NCBI GenBank assembly: GCA_910589275.1
Contig: CAJUTH010000023.1
Coordinates: forward strand, 1 to 56,895
Origin: an uncultured Dorea sp.
GTDB lineage: Bacteria; Bacillota; Clostridia; Lachnospirales; Lachnospiraceae
DNA length: 56,895 nt
Reading direction: 5' to 3'
The notes beneath the pieces were generated by a model. That model did no database searches. It was not told the origin of the DNA and saw only the letters and a list, made by a program, of their open reading frames with translations. Both the position numbers and the translations under genes were made by a program. Shown here piece by piece: positions 42,979 through 51,461 of the stretch. Every line of letters starts with the position of its first letter. Positions within the stretch are counted from its first letter, which is position 1.

Positions 42979-43880
42979 TGAATATGACGGTAAATATAGC
43001 TGGAGTAGAGTGGAAGAATCCAGTTACGACTGCGTCGGGAACCTTTGGCTCCGGCGCGGAATTTTCCGAGTACGTAGATTTGAACAGGCTGGGGGCAGTA
43101 ACTACAAAAGGTGTGGCAAATGTGCCGTGGCCAGGGAATCCTACGCCGAGAGTCGCAGAGGTTTATGGAGGCATGATGAATGCAATTGGATTGCAGAATC
43201 CGGGGATTGACTTGTTCTGCAAGAGAGACATTCCATTTCTTAAGAGGTATGACACTAGGATTATCGTGAATGTGTGCGGAAAGACGGAAGAGGATTACTG
43301 CCAGGTTGTAGAGCGTCTTGCAGAGGAACCGGTGGATATGCTGGAAATTAATATTTCTTGTCCCAATGTCAAAGAGGGAGGAATTGCTTTTGGGCAGAAT
43401 CCGCAGGCGGCTGAGCAGATTACCAGAGCGGTGAAGCGGTATGCCAGACAGCCCGTGATCATGAAACTCAGTCCTAACGTGACGGATATCGGGGAGATGG
43501 CTAAGGCAGTGGAGGCAGGCGGCGCAGATGCGGTATCGCTGATTAATACTTTGACCGGCATGAAAATTGACATAGATCGGAAAAGTTTTGTTCTGGCCAA
43601 TCAGACCGGAGGGGTGTCAGGCCCCGCCATTCATCCGATTGCGGTCCGGATGGTGTATCAGGCTGCCAAGGCGGTGAAGCTGCCGATTATCGGTATGGGC
43701 GGAATTAGCTGCGTGGAAGACGCCATCGAATTTATTTTGGCGGGCGCCAGCGCAGTATCGGTAGGTACAGCGAATTTTCATAATCCGTCGATAACCATGG
43801 AGATCGTGGATGGCATCGAAGAATACATGAGGCGGCAGGGATTTGAAAAGATTACAGATATGGTAGGGATTGTAAATTAA
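42978..43880 (+). CDS. pyrD: Dihydroorotate dehydrogenase B, catalytic subunit
   Basis: This 300-residue class 1B enzyme oxidises dihydroorotate with FMN. It shows PVTTASGTFGSG (residues 14-25), GVANVPWPGNPTPR, EINISCPNVKEGG with the catalytic Cys (near 132), MKLSPNVTD and GMGGISCVEDAIEFI. Together with PyrK it makes the NAD-dependent heterotetramer. It ends the pyr cluster; pyrE is not next to it. Confidence 0.95.
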   Translation: MNMTVNIAGVEWKNPVTTASGTFGSGAEFSEYVDLNRLGAVTTKGVANVPWPGNPTPRVAEVYGGMMNAIGLQNPGIDLFCKRDIPFLKRYDTRIIVNVCGKTEEDYCQVVERLAEEPVDMLEINISCPNVKEGGIAFGQNPQAAEQITRAVKRYARQPVIMKLSPNVTDIGEMAKAVEAGGADAVSLINTLTGMKIDIDRKSFVLANQTGGVSGPAIHPIAVRMVYQAAKAVKLPIIGMGGISCVEDAIEFILAGASAVSVGTANFHNPSITMEIVDGIEEYMRRQGFEKITDMVGIVN

Positions 43881-43919
43881 GGTTAAAGGGTGAGATGGTT
43901 ATGAATAGGAGGAGTTAGG

Positions 43920-44804
43920 TTGGAAATCAGAGAAGGCTTTATGCCGTTTTTGGAATATCGTACATATTACCGGATTGCAGGCAGGAAAAGCGGAAATAAG
44001 AAACCGCTGGTGCTTCTGCACGGCGGTCCCGGCTCTACGCACAATTATTTTGAAGTATTAGACCGGCTGGCGGAGGAAGACGGACGGGAACTTATTATGT
44101 ATGATCAATTGGGCTGCGGCAATTCTTATGTAGAGAACCGCCCGGATTTATGGAATGCCGGAGTCTGGATTGAGGAGCTGAGATGCTTGAGAAAGCATCT
44201 TGGACTGGAGGAGATGCATCTTCTGGGTCAGTCATGGGGCGGAATGCTGGCGCTTCAGTACGTGTGTGATTATCAGCCGGAAGGATTAAAGAGCATGATC
44301 CTTTCGAGTACGCTTCCGGCGTCATGGATGTGGGCTAAGGAGCAGAAGAGAATGATTCGGTTTTTGCCGGAAGATATGCAGGAAGCGATAGCAGAAGCTG
44401 AAGAGTCCGGGGACTACAGCAGTTCAAAATATCAGGAGGCAGAGGCAGAATATATGCTGCGCCATGCGGCCGGGGTGCCTGCAAAGGATGCGCCGGAATG
44501 TTTAAAAAGAGAACGCAGATTAGGCAGGGAGTCTTATCTAATAGGCTGGGGACCGAATGAATTTACGCCTACGGGTACGCTGAAGGACTATGATGTAACG
44601 TCGAAGCTTCAGGAAATTGAAGAACCTGCTTTGATCATTAGCGGAGGGAACGATTTGTGTACTCCGTATGTGGCTAAATATATGTATGATCGGATTCCAG
44701 ATGCAGAATGGGAGCTGTTTCGAAGCTGCCGCCATATGTGTTTTGTGGAGGATAATGACAGGTATGTAGAGCTGCTCAAGGAATGGATGAATAGATATGA
44801 CTAA
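43920..44804 (+). CDS. Proline iminopeptidase-like alpha/beta hydrolase
   Basis: The 294-residue hydrolase probably removes N-terminal proline from peptides. LHGGPGSTHNYFE is the oxyanion motif, Ser nucleophile is in GQSWGGMLALQY (about residue 106), Asp in ISGGNDLCTPY and His in CRHMCFVED. TTG 43920 is the likely start with AGGAGG 6 bp upstream. The next gene is another proline-directed peptidase, which supports the substrate guess. Confidence 0.85.
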   Translation: MEIREGFMPFLEYRTYYRIAGRKSGNKKPLVLLHGGPGSTHNYFEVLDRLAEEDGRELIMYDQLGCGNSYVENRPDLWNAGVWIEELRCLRKHLGLEEMHLLGQSWGGMLALQYVCDYQPEGLKSMILSSTLPASWMWAKEQKRMIRFLPEDMQEAIAEAEESGDYSSSKYQEAEAEYMLRHAAGVPAKDAPECLKRERRLGRESYLIGWGPNEFTPTGTLKDYDVTSKLQEIEEPALIISGGNDLCTPYVAKYMYDRIPDAEWELFRSCRHMCFVEDNDRYVELLKEWMNRYD

Positions 44805-44821
44805 AAGTGGAGGTTAACGTT

Positions 44822-46615
44822 ATGGACATTATGGGAAGAGTAGAAGCGCTTCGGAAAATCATGGCGGAGAAGGGAATCGACATTTATATTATTCCTACCG
44901 CTGATTTTCATCAGAGTGAATATGTGGGAGAGCATTTTAAGGCAAGAGAATTTATTACCGGTTTTACCGGTTCGGCGGGTACGGCCGTGATTACAGCGGA
45001 AGAAGCGGGGCTTTGGACAGACGGCAGATATTTTATACAGGCGGCTGGGCAGCTTGCCGGTACGCCGGTGGAGCTTAGGAAGATGGGACAGCCGGATGTG
45101 CCGACCATAGAAGAGTATTTAGAAAAGACCCTTCCGGAAGGCGGAACCATCGGATTTGACGGGCGTGTGATATCCGTAAGGGAGGGACAGAAGTACGAGA
45201 AGCTGGCAGAAGAGAAGCATGGGAAAATACAGTATCAGGAGGATTTGATTGACGCTGTGTGGAAGGAGAGACCGGAGATCTCTAGGAAGCCGGTATTTGC
45301 CCTAGGCATGGAATATGCGGGGGAATCTGCGGCTGACAAGCTGAAACGTATCCGGAAAGAGATGGAGAAACATCATGCAGACGTACATGTGCTGACTACT
45401 CTGGATGATATCTGCTGGATGCTGAATATCCGCGGAGACGATGTAGATTATTTCCCATTGGCGCTGTCCTATGCATTGATTACGAAGGAAGGCGTAGAGC
45501 TGTATATAGATGAAAATAAACTGGATAAGCCGCTGAAAGAGACTCTTGCGGCGGATGGCGTAAAGCTTCATCCTTATCATGATATTTATGAGGACATCAA
45601 AGGCCTTCAGGCAGAGTCCGCTCTGCTGCTGGATGAGTCAAAGCTGAATTATGCGCTTTATAAGAGTATTCCGGAAAGCACAGGAAAAATTAATAAGCCG
45701 AATCCTGAGATTCTGTTTAAGGCTGTCAAGAATGAAGTGGAAATTGCGAATATTCGAAAAGCACAGATCAAAGACAGCGTTGCTCATGTGCGTTTTATGA
45801 AATGGCTGAAAGAGAATGTGGGCAGAATCCGGATTACAGAGATCAGCGCTTCGGATAAGCTGGATGAATTTCGTATGGAAATGGGGAATTTCTTGAGGCC
45901 AAGTTTTGCTCCCATCAGCGCTTTTGGGGCGCATGCTGCAATGGCGCATTATTCGGCAGCGCCCGAAACAGATGCGGAATTAAAAGAAGGGAGCTTCCTT
46001 TTGACCGATACGGGAGCAGGCTTCTATGAAGGTTCGACGGATATTACCAGAACCTATGCGTTAGGAGAGGTATCTCAGGAGATGAAGGATGACTTTACGC
46101 TGGTGGCAATCAGCAACTTAAGCCTTGCCAGCGTCAGATTTTTAAAGGGTTCCAGCGGACTGACGCTGGATTATGCGGCAAGAAAGCCATTTTGGGACAG
46201 GGGTATGGACTATAACCATGGAACGGGGCATGGAGTAGGATACCTTCTCAATATTCATGAAGGACCCGTGGGAATCCGATGGAAATATCGTGCCGGAGAG
46301 ATACAGGAACTTGAGCAGGGAATGGTTCTGACTGATGAACCGGGTATTTATGTTGAAGGTTCTCATGGAATCCGTCTGGAAAATGAACTGTTGGTATGCG
46401 AGGGAGAGAAAAATGAATACGGCCAGTTCATGTATTTTGATGCGATTACCCTGATTCCCTTTGATCTGGATGCAATTAATCCGGATATGATGACGTCCGG
46501 AGAGAGACGTCTGCTGAATGATTATCATAAAAAAGTATATGAGACACTGATTCCGTACCTTACAGAAGAGGAAAAGGATTGGCTGAAAGTATATACCAGA
46601 GCAATAGAAGAATAA
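44822..46615 (+). CDS. Xaa-Pro aminopeptidase (aminopeptidase P, M24B)
   Basis: This 597-residue enzyme cleaves the residue before proline. Two N-terminal creatinase-like domains (about 1-310; FITGFTGSAGTAVIT, LWTDGRYFIQAA, DDICWMLNIRG) precede the pita-bread domain, with metal ligands in LTDTGAGFYEGSTDITRT, HGTGHGVGYLLNIHEGP, LTDEPGIYVEG and RLENELLV. ATG 44822 has GGAGG 8 bp upstream. It ends at a strong hairpin. Confidence 0.92.
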   Translation: MDIMGRVEALRKIMAEKGIDIYIIPTADFHQSEYVGEHFKAREFITGFTGSAGTAVITAEEAGLWTDGRYFIQAAGQLAGTPVELRKMGQPDVPTIEEYLEKTLPEGGTIGFDGRVISVREGQKYEKLAEEKHGKIQYQEDLIDAVWKERPEISRKPVFALGMEYAGESAADKLKRIRKEMEKHHADVHVLTTLDDICWMLNIRGDDVDYFPLALSYALITKEGVELYIDENKLDKPLKETLAADGVKLHPYHDIYEDIKGLQAESALLLDESKLNYALYKSIPESTGKINKPNPEILFKAVKNEVEIANIRKAQIKDSVAHVRFMKWLKENVGRIRITEISASDKLDEFRMEMGNFLRPSFAPISAFGAHAAMAHYSAAPETDAELKEGSFLLTDTGAGFYEGSTDITRTYALGEVSQEMKDDFTLVAISNLSLASVRFLKGSSGLTLDYAARKPFWDRGMDYNHGTGHGVGYLLNIHEGPVGIRWKYRAGEIQELEQGMVLTDEPGIYVEGSHGIRLENELLVCEGEKNEYGQFMYFDAITLIPFDLDAINPDMMTSGERRLLNDYHKKVYETLIPYLTEEEKDWLKVYTRAIEE

Positions 46616-46625
46616 ATACAAATGT

Positions 46626-46667
46626 AAAATCCGCTGTATTGATGATTTATTCAACACAGCGGATTTT
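46626..46667. terminator. Bidirectional terminator, 12-bp perfect stem
   Basis: AAAATCCGCTGT (46626-46637) pairs perfectly with ACAGCGGATTTT (46656-46667). Flanking A and T runs make it usable from both strands: for the aminopeptidase gene on the plus strand and for the candidate RNA on the minus strand. Confidence 0.85.
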
Positions 46668-46921
46668 AAACTATTCCATCCATTGGACTAATCCTCCTTT
46701 ATTCACTTCTTATCTATCTTAAACTATTCTTCATAGTGTTCGCAAATTATTCTTTCGATTAAAATGTATTAGCACATTGGACTTTACTTCCTTTTTTTAA
46801 GATTTTTAAGATAGATGATTTGTTTTTAAATTCTTAGTACATTGGACTATACCTCATTTCTTAATATTTTTTTCCGGTTTTTAATTTAACTTTTTGGTGG
46901 TCTATCCTCCTTTTCTTTTGT
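46626..46921 (-). ncRNA. Candidate non-coding RNA with four Shine-Dalgarno-like repeats
   Basis: No open frame of note occupies 46616-47145. On the minus strand a strong promoter (46929-46957) drives transcription into a roughly 295-nt region ending at the 12-bp terminator. Within it a motif, RGGARGWWWAGWCCAAT on the transcribed strand, occurs four times: 46896-46910 (last part diverged), 46841-46856, 46776-46791 and 46682-46697, 55-94 bp apart. Three copies place an AUG right after a GGAGG-like site; two of these are followed at once by stop (AUG-UAC-UAA and AUG-UGC-UAA). The repeats also contain complementary ATCTATCTTAAA blocks. I do not recognise the RNA. Confidence 0.55.
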
Positions 46922-46928
46922 TGATATT

Positions 46929-46957
46929 ATAATATCTCATTATTCCGGAAATGTCAA
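46929..46957 (-). promoter_or_regulatory. Promoter for the candidate minus-strand RNA
   Basis: TTGACA (46952-46957) and TATTAT (46929-46934) lie 17 bp apart on the minus strand; a TATAAT overlaps it at 46926-46931 with a 20-bp spacer. Nothing protein-coding follows. Confidence 0.65.
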
Positions 46958-47145
46958 TAGAAAAATCAAAAAAATTTAAATTCTTTTAAAAGAAAATAGA
47001 AAACAAATATTCTAAATAGAAATAAATAATCTAAAAGTTTGAACAATAAAGAAAATTCTGACAATTTAAGCGAAGTAACCATTGAAATGCGGAGCAATCC
47101 ATGGCATCATAAGATCAATAATTGTGATAACAGGAGGCTGACAGA

Positions 47146-47688
47146 ATGGGAATGGAAATACAAATTCTAGACTGGATACAAAATCTGCGGACACCGGCTG
47201 GCGATGTACTTATGCCGATAATTACTTCCTTGGGGAATGTGGGAATAGTTTGGATATTATTGGCGGTTTTGTTTCTGATGATCCCAGGGACAAGAAGAAC
47301 CGGAGCAGTACTGGCGGCGGCATTAGTACTGGATGTAATTCTCTGTAATGGGATTATCAAAAACGCTGTGGCAAGGATGCGTCCTTTTGACAGGAATCCG
47401 CTGGTAGAACTTTTGATTCATAAGCCGCTTGATTATTCCTTTCCCTCCGGCCATACTGCGGCGTCCTTTGCGGCAATGTCAGGATTGTATTTTGCTGGGG
47501 AGAGGCATTTGTGGAAGCCGGTTCTTGTGCTGGCGGTGCTGATCGCATTTTCAAGGCTGTATTTGTATGTGCATTACCCGACAGATGTAATCGGAGGAGC
47601 CGTCCTTGGTATGTTCTGCGGCTATCTGGCGGAAAAGATTGTAGAAAGGTTATCTGAGAGGAAAGCTGGCAAAACAGATAAAAACTAA
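47146..47688 (+). CDS. PAP2-family membrane phosphatase
   Basis: This 180-residue integral membrane protein has five or six helices and the three PAP2 catalytic motifs: KNAVARMRP (about 67-75), PSGHTAAS (about 97-104) and SRLYLYVHYPTDVIGG (about 140-155). Small PAP2 proteins of this type dephosphorylate undecaprenyl pyrophosphate (BcrC-like) or phosphatidylglycerol phosphate; sequence alone does not decide. An AACAGGAGG site precedes the ATG. It is convergent with a sensor kinase gene 36 bp away. Confidence 0.88.
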   Translation: MGMEIQILDWIQNLRTPAGDVLMPIITSLGNVGIVWILLAVLFLMIPGTRRTGAVLAAALVLDVILCNGIIKNAVARMRPFDRNPLVELLIHKPLDYSFPSGHTAASFAAMSGLYFAGERHLWKPVLVLAVLIAFSRLYLYVHYPTDVIGGAVLGMFCGYLAEKIVERLSERKAGKTDKN

Positions 47689-47724
47689 CTATCTGAAGGA
47701 GCAGCAACGGAAATTTCGCCGGCT

Positions 47725-49143
47725 TTACTGCCGGCAGACCGGCAGTTGAAGCCTTACGGTAAATTTGCTATTATTTGTTTCAACATCCAATTTTCCATTC
47801 AAAAGTTCCAGCATTTTGCGGACGCTTTTTAATCCGATCTGCGTACTTTGGATGCGGTCGGATTCCTGACGTACTGTATTTGATAAAGTAATGAATAGCT
47901 GATTATTTTCAGCAGAGCCGGTGATAACCACCGGTTCTTTTTTTTCGCCGTATTTGATGACGTTTGAGAAGAGATTGTTAAATATTCTTTTCAGCAGAGT
48001 TTCATCGCCAAGGAAGGATGTGGAATCCGTAATACCAGTATTGTTCAAAGAATCTAAGTCTTGATGCGCATGGGCAGCCGTCATATTATCCGGGAGATTC
48101 AAAGTTACAGAAAATCCCATCAGTTGAAGGAATTCAGCGTTTTCTGTTAGGTGACGGCACAGGGAATATGCAGGAAGCGGATGCAGATCGGGCGTTTCGG
48201 CTTCTTCATATACCAGCGCATATTCAAAGATCCGGTTGGTCATCTCCCGGAGTTCCTCTGTCTTATTTAAACAGCGGTTTAGATATTCCGTCTGCATTTC
48301 CGGTGATTGGTTTAATTTTACGACTTCTAAATATCCGTTCAGAATCGTAAGCGGCGTACGCAGATCGTGGGACAGTGCAGAGATTAAGTCTTGGTTTGCT
48401 TTGCGGCTTTCCTGTTCGTGTGCGATGGTTTCTTTGAGAGCGGCACGCATATGGTCAAGCTCATGAGCCAGAATGCCGATTTCATCCGGCCAGAGCTTTG
48501 GCATGGGGGCAGATAGATCTCCGCCGGCCATCTGAAGAATATTTTGCTTTAATAGTATGATAGAATTCATCTTCCTGTTGACAAAAAATAGGAGGATGGA
48601 AATAAATAATATGACGCAGAACCCAAAACAAAAAAAGAAATACGGCGCCATAAAAAAGGTCGGGTGGAGGCATTGTACCATTACCTGCGCATAGCCGTTT
48701 TTAAATTTTATAGGAAAATCATAAAGGGAGTCTCCCTGCCAGTCTGTCCAATAATAGAGCCGGTTAAAGACGGAGGCTGCGGTGGTATCGGTATAAAAGG
48801 AAGGAATGATCCCTGTCCGGTACAGGCCGTCTTCTAAGCCGTAGATATTGATTCCGGTATACTCGTCTGCAATTTCAAAAAAGGGTTCCATTGCTTTGAT
48901 GTTCTCAATGTCGTCTTCGGATTCAGGGATATTATATTTTAGCGCTTCTTTGCGGAGCTGAATCCAGAAATCATCAGCGAGGCTGGGAAGGATATCGGTC
49001 TGGGAGATAGAGTCACTAAGCAGGTTATACACCTGCCATCTGTGTCTCCACATGAAAGTGTATAGCAGAAAACACAGCAGCCCTGTGATAAAAATCAGCA
49101 GGAAAAGCTGGGTTCGTATCTTAATAAGTTTTTGTTTAATCAC
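47725..49143 (-). CDS. Membrane sensor histidine kinase
   Basis: The 472-residue kinase has membrane helices at about 10-30 and 168-190, an extracytoplasmic domain between them, a HAMP linker (MAGGDLSAPMPKLWPDEIG), a HisKA helix with phospho-acceptor His in ALSHDLRTPLTILNGY, and an ATPase domain (IFNNLFSNVIKYG; the C-terminal G2-like GLKSVRKMLELL is reduced). It starts at GTG 49143, overlapping the regulator gene by 8 nt. The signal is unknown; proximity to a PAP2 gene hints at envelope or antibiotic response but does not prove it. Confidence 0.9.
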   Translation of the reverse strand: MIKQKLIKIRTQLFLLIFITGLLCFLLYTFMWRHRWQVYNLLSDSISQTDILPSLADDFWIQLRKEALKYNIPESEDDIENIKAMEPFFEIADEYTGINIYGLEDGLYRTGIIPSFYTDTTAASVFNRLYYWTDWQGDSLYDFPIKFKNGYAQVMVQCLHPTFFMAPYFFFCFGFCVILFISILLFFVNRKMNSIILLKQNILQMAGGDLSAPMPKLWPDEIGILAHELDHMRAALKETIAHEQESRKANQDLISALSHDLRTPLTILNGYLEVVKLNQSPEMQTEYLNRCLNKTEELREMTNRIFEYALVYEEAETPDLHPLPAYSLCRHLTENAEFLQLMGFSVTLNLPDNMTAAHAHQDLDSLNNTGITDSTSFLGDETLLKRIFNNLFSNVIKYGEKKEPVVITGSAENNQLFITLSNTVRQESDRIQSTQIGLKSVRKMLELLNGKLDVETNNSKFTVRLQLPVCRQ

Positions 49144-49867
49144 AGCGGTACCCCTTTCCCCAGATGGTTTTTATTAATTCCGGATTCTTCGGATCCTTCT
49201 CGATCTTACGGCGGAGATTCCGGATGTGTACCATAATCGTATTATTTGCACCATAATAGTACGGTTCGTTCCAGACACTTTCATACAGATGCTCGGCAGA
49301 GAAAATCTGGCGGCGGTGGGAGGCTAGGAGCTTTAATAATGCGTATTCGGTGTCGGTAAGTTCTAAGAGCTTCCCGGCCCGCCGCACCTCGTCTGTCTTG
49401 GTGTCGATTTCAAGATCATGGCAGCGGATCTTAGAAGACGGGGCCTTCTGGAGGGGAGCCGTTTCCCTTGGCGCGCCCTGGTAGATATGATAACGGCGGA
49501 TTAGCGCTTTTACCCGCCCAAGCAGTTCTGAGCAGGAAAAAGGTTTTGCCAGATAATCATCGCCTCCGCTGGAAAATCCCAGCATTTTATCGCTGTCTTT
49601 TGTGCGGGCGCTTAGAAATAAAATCGGAGCGTTTGTAATGTTACGGATTTCCAGACAGGTCTGGTAACCGTTGAGTCCGGGCATCATAATATCTAGGATG
49701 ACTAGGTCGAAAGAAGCTTGCGACAACTGCCTGAGCGCGGCGCTGCCATCCGCGGCTTCTGTGATCTTATACCCCTCGCTGCTTAATAGAATCCGTATAA
49801 TTTCCCTGATTTCGGGATTGTCATCCACGACTAGGATGTGAAACGTATTCTGAACTGCCGTATCCAC
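49136..49867 (-). CDS. OmpR/PhoB-type response regulator
   Basis: This 243-residue regulator has a receiver domain (about 9-122; VVDDNPEI, phospho-acceptor Asp in VILDIMMPGLNGYQ, LSAR and KPF) and a winged-helix effector (about 150-242; ELTDTEYALLKLLASHRRQI, HIRNLRRKIEKDP, TIWGKGYRC). I chose GTG 49867 because GGAGG (plus strand 49878-49882) sits 10 bp upstream; a longer frame from ATG 49915 begins before that site. Its promoter has a TATAAT directly followed by a large dyad (49914-49946). Confidence 0.92.
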   Translation of the reverse strand: MDTAVQNTFHILVVDDNPEIREIIRILLSSEGYKITEAADGSAALRQLSQASFDLVILDIMMPGLNGYQTCLEIRNITNAPILFLSARTKDSDKMLGFSSGGDDYLAKPFSCSELLGRVKALIRRYHIYQGAPRETAPLQKAPSSKIRCHDLEIDTKTDEVRRAGKLLELTDTEYALLKLLASHRRQIFSAEHLYESVWNEPYYYGANNTIMVHIRNLRRKIEKDPKNPELIKTIWGKGYRCD

Positions 49868-49913
49868 CTGAAAAAAACCTCCATTAATAATATAGTCTGT
49901 TGTCCGTGAAATC

Positions 49914-49960
49914 ATATTTATTGAACATTAGTAGTTCAATAAGTATGTATTTTGATTATA
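49914..49960 (-). promoter_or_regulatory. Promoter and large dyad upstream of the second response regulator (copy C)
   Basis: On the minus strand TATAAT (49955-49960) is followed by a near-perfect dyad: arms ATACTTATTGAAC and GTTCAATAAATAT around a 7-bp centre (49914-49946). A dyad at the transcription start is a classical operator position. Related dyads occur at 8682-8707 and 19644-19680. The -35 (GCACAT) is weak. Confidence 0.55.
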
Positions 49961-50129
49961 CCGAAATTAAAGAAATAATGTGCTTTTCTTAAGAAATCTT
50001 TAGATTTTTATTGAACTAGAGATGCTGGAAAAGTACAAGAAAAACCGCTTTGAAGCCTTATTTTTCAATGCTTCTGGAAGATATAAGGAGTAGTCATAAA
50101 TAATAGAAAAAAGTTAAAAAAAACGAACC

Positions 50130-50151
50130 GTTAGCGACACGTTAGCGACAC
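50130..50151. repeat. 11-bp tandem direct repeat at the 3' end of the integrase gene
   Basis: GTTAGCGACAC occurs at 50130-50140 and 50141-50151, covering the integrase stop codon. Such repeats next to int can be integrase arm-binding sites or part of the attachment site. The other end of the element is outside the window, so attL cannot be fixed. Confidence 0.5.
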
Positions 50152-51287
50152 ACTTTTATCTTTTCAATCTGCTCCCTTAAGTCTTCCAGCATTCTATGCC
50201 CATACACCTTGTTTGTTATATCTCCGGAAAAAGAATGGCCCAGCATTCGTTTGCGGTCATTTTCGTTAACGCCATACTTTTCACAGAGCGTAGAGAATGT
50301 ATGTCTAGCGTCATGGGGAGTATGTTTTTTTATTTCAAGAATTTCCAATATTTCATACATAGCTTTCCTGAATGTAGCTGTAGTAACGGTAAGCAATGCA
50401 CCATCACGCTTGATTCGGCGTTCTACGAGGCCGTAGATACCGCTGTGGATTGGTACGATTCTTCCCTTGGATTCCTTAGTTTTTATTCCGCCTTTGAAGT
50501 ACCTGTCATTGAGATTGACTTCCATAGATTTGTATGCACTGATACGGAATCCGGAATAGCACATGATTAATAACATTTCTGCTGTTGTGTTTTCTTTGTT
50601 TTCCCATAGAACCTTTAATTCAGATTCACTGAAAGGCTCACCATGTTCATCATCATTTTCTTTGTTGATCTTCACATATCTGGAATAGTTTTTGTCGCAT
50701 AAATCATTTGCATCAGCATATTTATACATTTGGTTAAAAAGCATAACAATAAGTTCAAGTGAAGAATGACGAAGCGGACAGGAATCAACTACTTGCTGTA
50801 AATCCGAAGTTACCAAAGAGCGAAATGGAAGGTCATAGAGTGACTTGCAGTTCTTGTAGGCTGTACGGATGCTGCTTTCCATTGCTGTATGTTTTTCACG
50901 TCCCTCGGTGTATTCTTTATTAAATCTGCTTTGGTAGAATGCACGGAATATATCTGAAAAAGTTTTTTGATCAGCAATCTCTCTCTGGTTTTGGTTGTAC
51001 TTAGACAAGATACCTAGTATTTGCTGCTGTAATTTATCTCCGGTTTCTGACAGCTCTTTCTCCCTGCCGGGGTAATACTCCCCATTGCGGTACCATGTAA
51101 GGACGGTAAAACCTTTATACCAGTCATCTACATAGCAGATAGCTTTCTGTGGCAGAGGATTTCCGTTCTCGTCAAAATCTTTTACAGGAGGATAGACACC
51201 GTAAGGGTTCGTGCGGTTTTTTCCGGAAAGTTTCTTGATGGAGCCATAGCCGTTTGGGAGCTTTGGGTATTTCTTTTTTCTTGCCAT
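50142..51287 (-). CDS. Tyrosine-type site-specific integrase
   Basis: This 381-residue recombinase integrates the element. It has an N-terminal arm-binding region (KYPKLPNGYGSIKKLSG), a SAM-like core-binding domain (about 105-205; TFSDIFRAFYQSRF) and a catalytic domain (about 215-375) with the Arg in CYSGFRISA, HDARHTF (His-x-x-Arg), LGHSF and Tyr in NKVYGHRM. ATG 51287 follows AAAGGA. It points toward the left edge of the element, as usual for phage int genes. The host gene flanking it is the response regulator. Confidence 0.93.
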   Translation of the reverse strand: MARKKKYPKLPNGYGSIKKLSGKNRTNPYGVYPPVKDFDENGNPLPQKAICYVDDWYKGFTVLTWYRNGEYYPGREKELSETGDKLQQQILGILSKYNQNQREIADQKTFSDIFRAFYQSRFNKEYTEGREKHTAMESSIRTAYKNCKSLYDLPFRSLVTSDLQQVVDSCPLRHSSLELIVMLFNQMYKYADANDLCDKNYSRYVKINKENDDEHGEPFSESELKVLWENKENTTAEMLLIMCYSGFRISAYKSMEVNLNDRYFKGGIKTKESKGRIVPIHSGIYGLVERRIKRDGALLTVTTATFRKAMYEILEILEIKKHTPHDARHTFSTLCEKYGVNENDRKRMLGHSFSGDITNKVYGHRMLEDLREQIEKIKVCR

Positions 51288-51348
51288 TATATCACTGTCC
51301 TTTCTGGTATATGCAGTACTGCACAAAAATCAGCATAAAAAATACACC

Positions 51349-51378
51349 TGTACAGATGCCGGGGGATTGTGGTATAAT
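51349..51378 (+). promoter_or_regulatory. Candidate promoter for a small RNA beside int
   Basis: TATAAT (51373-51378) with TGTACA (51349-51354) at an 18-bp spacer, facing the integrase upstream region on the plus strand. No protein frame follows. Confidence 0.5.
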
Positions 51379-51383
51379 CAGCT

Positions 51384-51460
51384 TGTGTAGGGCTGTGTAA
51401 CCCCTCCGGTTGTACAGTATTTATATGAGCCGTTCCTGTTGGCGCAGGGGCGGCTTTGTT
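51384..51460 (+). ncRNA. Candidate small RNA with a CCUCC apical loop
   Basis: About 77 nt from the predicted start to a terminator. Hairpin 1 (51394-51416) has a 9-bp stem, TGTGTAACC with GGTTGTACA including two G-U pairs, and a loop of exactly CCTCC, the anti-Shine-Dalgarno sequence. Hairpin 2 (51428-51455) has an 11-bp stem (AGCCGTTCCTG with CAGGGGCGGCT), a 6-nt loop and a TTTGTTATT tail, an intrinsic terminator. It lies between int and a convergent zinc-ribbon gene. The second hairpin may also end that gene's transcript, which is the simpler alternative. Confidence 0.5.
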
Positions 51461-51461
51461 A

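Noticed and set aside
50007..50022. TTTATTGAACTA near the integrase as a fourth copy of the dispersed dyad
   Set aside because: Only one arm is present; the second arm and centre do not match.
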